Origin: Treponema sp. | GTDB lineage: Bacteria > Spirochaetota > Spirochaetia > Treponematales > Treponemataceae | DNA length: 24,443 bases | Assembly: GCA_016290335.1 (NCBI GenBank) | Contig: JAEETM010000051.1 | Location: forward strand, 1 to 24,443 | Direction: 5' to 3' | Shown: positions 21,567 through 24,443 of the stretch, in pieces | How positions within the stretch are numbered: position 1 is the first letter of the stretch | How the letters are laid out: every line of letters starts with the position of its first letter | Notes under the pieces: model-generated | Seen by the model: the letters and a program-made list of their open reading frames with translations, nothing else | What the model was told of the DNA's origin: nothing | The model's database searches: none | Program-made: the position numbers and the translations under genes

Positions 21567-22445
21567 ATGAATAAGAAAATTAATCCTAAGTGTATTGCCC
21601 CTTTATTTGCAGCAATAATTCTTTTATCAGGATGTAAAACTATGAGTAATTTAAAACTAACCGAAGAAGAACCAATTGGACAAAATCTTGGAAATGCAGG
21701 CGACAAAATCACATTTGCCGGGAAAAACTATACCTCCACTTTTTTCGATGATTTTAATGGTAGTGAATTAGACAATGAACGATGGGAAAAATGTCCGGAA
21801 TGGCAGCGTCAGGATGCGGGCGGATATTGGAAGGACAAATGCACTTCTGTAAAAGATGGAAATCTTATAATCGAAGCAAAAATAGAAAACGGGACGCCAA
21901 TCAGTGGGGCAATCCGCAGCAGAAAAAAGTTTGAGCAGACCTGTGGACTTTATAAAATCCGTTTTAAGGCAGAAAAAGCTTCCGGACTCTGGTATGCATT
22001 CTGGCTGATGTCAGACAAGGTTTCAAATATTGGAAACGGTGCAGTAGATGGCGGTGAAATTGATATTTTTGAAATCCTCCCCAATGATCCCTGGCAGGTA
22101 GAGGGAAAGAAAACTTATCTGAACTCGGCAGTTCATTGGGATGGCTATGGAAAGGACCACAAATCCCATGCTAATCAGTATTTTATTGATGATTCCTTCT
22201 ATAATAAATGGCATGAAGTTACTTTTGAATGGACTCCAGATTACTACAAGGCTTATCTTGATGATAGTGAAAAACCTTTCTGGGATTCAACAAAAGAAGG
22301 TGCAAAGGTTTGGGGTGGAATTGTTCAGTCAAGGAACTATATGAAAATTACCGCGGAGTTTGGCAAATGGGGTGGTCCGATTGATGAATCTGCCCTTCCC
22401 GCCCATCTGTATGTTGATTGGGTCAAAGTATATAAAGCAGAATAA
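21567..22445 (+). CDS. Glycoside hydrolase family 16 lipoprotein (beta-glucanase)
   Basis: A 292-residue predicted lipoprotein with lipobox LLSGC (Cys23). Residues 50-292 form the GH16 jelly roll. The catalytic motif GGEIDIFE gives nucleophile Glu164, Asp166 and acid/base Glu169. FFDDFNGSELDNERWE, SGAIRSRKKFEQTCGLYKIRFK and the C-terminal LYVDWVKVYKAE are typical of laminarinase/lichenase-type members, which cut beta-1,3 or mixed beta-1,3-1,4 glucans. As a lipoprotein it probably works at the cell surface or in the periplasm, supplying oligosaccharides that cytoplasmic enzymes such as the GH5 could finish. No carbohydrate-binding module is present. It ends with a terminator that also carries the tRNA promoter. 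Confidence 0.95.
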   Translation: MNKKINPKCIAPLFAAIILLSGCKTMSNLKLTEEEPIGQNLGNAGDKITFAGKNYTSTFFDDFNGSELDNERWEKCPEWQRQDAGGYWKDKCTSVKDGNLIIEAKIENGTPISGAIRSRKKFEQTCGLYKIRFKAEKASGLWYAFWLMSDKVSNIGNGAVDGGEIDIFEILPNDPWQVEGKKTYLNSAVHWDGYGKDHKSHANQYFIDDSFYNKWHEVTFEWTPDYYKAYLDDSEKPFWDSTKEGAKVWGGIVQSRNYMKITAEFGKWGGPIDESALPAHLYVDWVKVYKAE

Positions 22446-22480
22446 TACTATAAACTTTTTTATATATTGACGTCCGCACT

Positions 22481-22509
22481 GGGGCTATTGAACAAGCTCC
22501 TTTTTTTTC
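22481..22509 (+). terminator. Terminator after the GH16 gene
   Basis: GGGGCT (22481-22486) pairs with AGCTCC (22495-22500), one G-U, around an eight-base loop, followed directly by eight T. The loop contains the -35 box of the tRNA gene. Confidence 0.75.
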
Positions 22510-22517
22510 TATAAAAT
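22488..22517 (+). promoter_or_regulatory. tRNA-Ala promoter inside the GH16 terminator
   Basis: TTGAAC (22488-22493) lies in the terminator loop; TATAAA (22510-22515, spacer 16) or TAAAAT (22512-22517, spacer 18) follows the T-run. The tRNA begins 12-14 bases later. Confidence 0.5.
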
Positions 22518-22528
22518 ACAACTACTTT

Positions 22529-22602
22529 GGGGCTGTAGCTCACCTGGCTAGAGCGCTACAATGGCATTGTAGAGGTAGTCGGTTCAAGTCCGATCAGCTC
22601 CA
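22529..22602 (+). tRNA. tRNA-Ala, anticodon GGC
   Basis: All four stems fold: acceptor GGGGCTG/CAGCTCC (one G-U), D stem GCTC/GAGC, anticodon stem CTACA/TGTAG with loop ATGGCAT, and T stem GTCGG/CCGAT with loop TTCAAGT. The anticodon GGC reads alanine GCC and GCU codons. The discriminator is A and the CCA end is not encoded, so it must be added. A 15-base inverted copy of its T-arm lies 43 bases further on. Confidence 0.96.
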
Positions 22603-22645
22603 GTATTTTGCTTCACCAAAAAATAATCCACTAAAAAATCTATTT

Positions 22646-22660
22646 GACTTGAACCGACTA
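22646..22660 (+). repeat. Inverted copy of the tRNA-Ala T-arm
   Basis: GACTTGAACCGACTA is the exact reverse complement of 22576-22590 (variable loop end, T stem and T loop of the tRNA). The two could pair over 15 bases in a precursor transcript. It may be an old integration scar or a folding control element; no integrase is visible. Confidence 0.7.
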
Positions 22661-22728
22661 ACGGAGTGAGCGCACAAAATTGCGAGTTGCAATATAAAAC
22701 TCCCCGAAGTGTGACGTCTATAACTGGT

Positions 22729-24443
22729 TTATTCAGCTGTGCGTACTATACGGAACCCCATGGTATGATATTTTTTTGTGGGATCAAGCGAAGATATACT
22801 CATTGTTTCACATCTTCCTACTGAGTCTTCAAATCCTCCTCCACAGGCATGGTAGTATTCTTCGCTAGTAAATACCCATTCCCAAACATTACCGCTCATA
22901 TCGTAAAGCCCATATCCATTAGATTTTTTCTGTGCAACTGGTTGTTTTTTACCATTACTGTTTTCTTTATACCACCCTACCTCATCTAATTTCATACTAC
23001 CGCTGAATCTATAATTTTCGCCGCCTTGTGCTGCATACTGCCATTCTTCAAGAGTAGGAAGTCTGTACCCATTTGCAGCATTATTTAAAGTAACAACTAA
23101 TAGTCTCTTTCTGTTCTTCTCTTTTGCTTTTTTATATTCATCTCGTGTTACCTTGTTCGTGTATACATAGTAATCCCAATGCCATTCTTCATAACAAGGA
23201 ATCAAACCTTCCATTCTACTTAATTCGTTACAGAACGATAAGGCATCTATAAACGAAACAGATGTTATTGGAAGCTCGCTGTTTACTATTGAAGAGTTAT
23301 CCATTATATAAGTATAAAAACTCACAGTTACTTCCGTTGCTCTTATAAGTAAGTTTTTCTCAGGAATTTTTATCATGAATTTTCTTTCATTCGCAAGTTT
23401 ATTTTCTTTTTCTTTCTCAATTAGCCTTTCTTTTTCTTTCTCAATTAGCCTTTCTTTTTCTATTATTGTTAATTCATTTAGTCTTTCTGTTTCAAATCTT
23501 GTCAATTCTTCTTCTGAGCTGATTTTTCTGACAATACGGAATCCACGAGAGTAACGACGCTCATTAGCATCACAAAGTTCTTTACACGAAACCTTACAGA
23601 GGGCAACACTTTCTTCCCAGCCACCCCCACAGTAATAATGACTTTTACCATTATCTGGGTCAGCATCCCAGACCCACTCACTAACATTTCCACTCATGTC
23701 ATAAAAACCATAACCATTACATTTTTTTTGTCCGACTGAATTTGTTTTTTTACTGTTATCCTGATACCATCCAATTCCGGATAAAATGTTGCCACCACTG
23801 AATTCAAAATCATCACCGCCTTTTGCTGCATACTGCCATTCTTCGAGAGTGGGGAGTCTGTATCCATTTGCTTCTTTATTCCATGTTACTTTTGTATCGT
23901 CATCAACATATTCAATAATATAACATGGGGTTAAATCTTGAATCTCTGAAAGTTGATTACAAAAAGCCACTGCCTCATTCCAGGAGACATTTTCAACTGG
24001 TAATTTTTCATCTTCACTATGGGCAACAAAATAACTTGGATTATTTTCTGTAACTTTTTCATATAATTCCTGTGTAACTTCTGTCTTTCCTACTAATAAA
24101 TTACTGTCAGGAAGTTTCATCATAGACAATAATCCTTCAACTTCCATCTTTGTTTGCAACTTTTTATTTTCCCTGTTTGTTGAAACTACAAACATTAAAA
24201 CACGGATAAATAAAAATAATACTAAAGAAGTAAAAACTATAATAAAAATACTTTTAATAAACTGTTTCTTTCTCTCTTGTTTCCACAATGCTTCCTGTCT
24301 TCTATTTTCTTCTATTCTTCTTTTTTCATTTTCTTCGGAGTCTTTACGTCTTTGTTCTTCCCATGCCTTTCTCTTTCTTTCCCATTCAGCTTGTTCCTGT
24401 TCCTTTCGTCTTCTTTTTTCTTCTTCTCTTCTTCTTCTTTCTT
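22729..24443 (-). CDS. Membrane protein with charged cytoplasmic arm and two SUMF1 (FGE-fold) domains, 5' end outside window
   Basis: The frame runs open to the window edge, so the start is off-window; 570 residues are visible. The first 60 are almost entirely E, K, R and Q with a few W (likely a cytoplasmic coiled coil), followed by one hydrophobic segment (FIKSIFIIVFTSLVLFLFIR). Then come two SUMF1/FGE-sulfatase domains, each with NGYRLPTLEEWQYAA, NGYG-YDMSGNV-EWV and GFRIVR. They are joined by a charged linker containing RLIEKEKE twice. True formylglycine-generating enzymes need a pair of cysteines after the GGS/GGG turn; here only the second (eight residues after GGG) is present in both domains. 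A binding or structural role is therefore likelier than catalysis. A TTG at 24288 has been taken as a start by frame alone, but coding continues upstream. Confidence 0.85.
   Translation of the reverse strand, partial: ERRRREEEKRRRKEQEQAEWERKRKAWEEQRRKDSEENEKRRIEENRRQEALWKQERKKQFIKSIFIIVFTSLVLFLFIRVLMFVVSTNRENKKLQTKMEVEGLLSMMKLPDSNLLVGKTEVTQELYEKVTENNPSYFVAHSEDEKLPVENVSWNEAVAFCNQLSEIQDLTPCYIIEYVDDDTKVTWNKEANGYRLPTLEEWQYAAKGGDDFEFSGGNILSGIGWYQDNSKKTNSVGQKKCNGYGFYDMSGNVSEWVWDADPDNGKSHYYCGGGWEESVALCKVSCKELCDANERRYSRGFRIVRKISSEEELTRFETERLNELTIIEKERLIEKEKERLIEKEKENKLANERKFMIKIPEKNLLIRATEVTVSFYTYIMDNSSIVNSELPITSVSFIDALSFCNELSRMEGLIPCYEEWHWDYYVYTNKVTRDEYKKAKEKNRKRLLVVTLNNAANGYRLPTLEEWQYAAQGGENYRFSGSMKLDEVGWYKENSNGKKQPVAQKKSNGYGLYDMSGNVWEWVFTSEEYYHACGGGFEDSVGRCETMSISSLDPTKKYHTMGFRIVRTAE
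23408..23460 (-). repeat. 24-base tandem repeat in the SUMF1 protein linker
   Basis: A unit ending TCTCAATTAGCC occurs twice exactly 24 bases apart, encoding the octapeptide RLIEKEKE twice. The repeat is in frame and could vary in copy number between strains, changing the length of the charged linker. Confidence 0.7.

Noticed and set aside
22729..24443. Diversity-generating retroelement target gene
   Set aside because: Treponema TvpA has a related fold, but there is no reverse transcriptase, template repeat or adenine-specific variation visible in the window.

Overview
The window reads as spirochaete DNA, most likely a host-associated (rumen or gut) Treponema. This is inferred from a moderate, A/T-leaning base composition, several lipoproteins with loose spirochaetal lipoboxes (FFSC, LFSC, LSGC, FSAC), a 7TMR-DISM/SpoIIE-type phosphatase, a double SUMF1-fold membrane protein, plant-glucan hydrolases and acetate-forming metabolism (Pta). 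No phage, IS element, CRISPR array or rRNA is visible.

Layout. 1-2110: a partial alpha/beta hydrolase (3' end outside the window), a SpoU-type RNA methyltransferase with a TTG start, and a decayed ParB-like gene, all on the minus strand. 2211-5441: a flotillin-luxS pair followed by pta with its own promoter. 5457-9014: two tandem paralogous lipoproteins with transglutaminase-like domains (minus). 9213-11627: a small conserved protein and a CstA-type carbon-starvation/peptide or pyruvate transporter behind a near-consensus promoter. 11629-16255 (minus): a membrane PP2C phosphatase, a striking 156-base nested inverted-repeat element, a cytoplasmic GH5 glucanase and an aldo/keto reductase with two Fe-S clusters. 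16452-18297 (minus): a low-molecular-weight tyrosine phosphatase and pgk. 18446-20113: a leaderless radical SAM gene converging on a vapBC-type toxin-antitoxin pair. 20195-22445: tandem hairpin repeats, trxA, a C39-like cysteine-peptidase lipoprotein and a GH16 beta-glucanase lipoprotein. 22529-22602: tRNA-Ala(GGC). 22729-24443 (minus): a membrane-anchored double SUMF1 protein whose start lies outside the window.

The most unusual content is regulatory and structural. (i) The 13881-14036 element folds into a multi-branched structure. (ii) Four genes have a -10 box only 6-7 bases before the start codon and no Shine-Dalgarno sequence, implying leaderless mRNAs. (iii) A dispersed palindromic element (GATTnnCGG..CCGnnAATGACA type) lies at or within a few bases of stop codons at three of its four loci. 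(iv) A 15-base inverted copy of the tRNA T-arm lies 43 bases beyond the tRNA. (v) At two places the -35 box of one gene sits inside the terminator of the gene before it.

Functionally the genes suggest a fermentative glucan user. GH16 and GH5 attack beta-glucans, Pgk and Pta carry carbon to acetyl phosphate, CstA handles peptides or pyruvate, and LuxS closes the methyl cycle while making the AI-2 precursor. No single undescribed multi-gene system can be demonstrated; the structured element and the compact transcription signals are the best candidates for something new.
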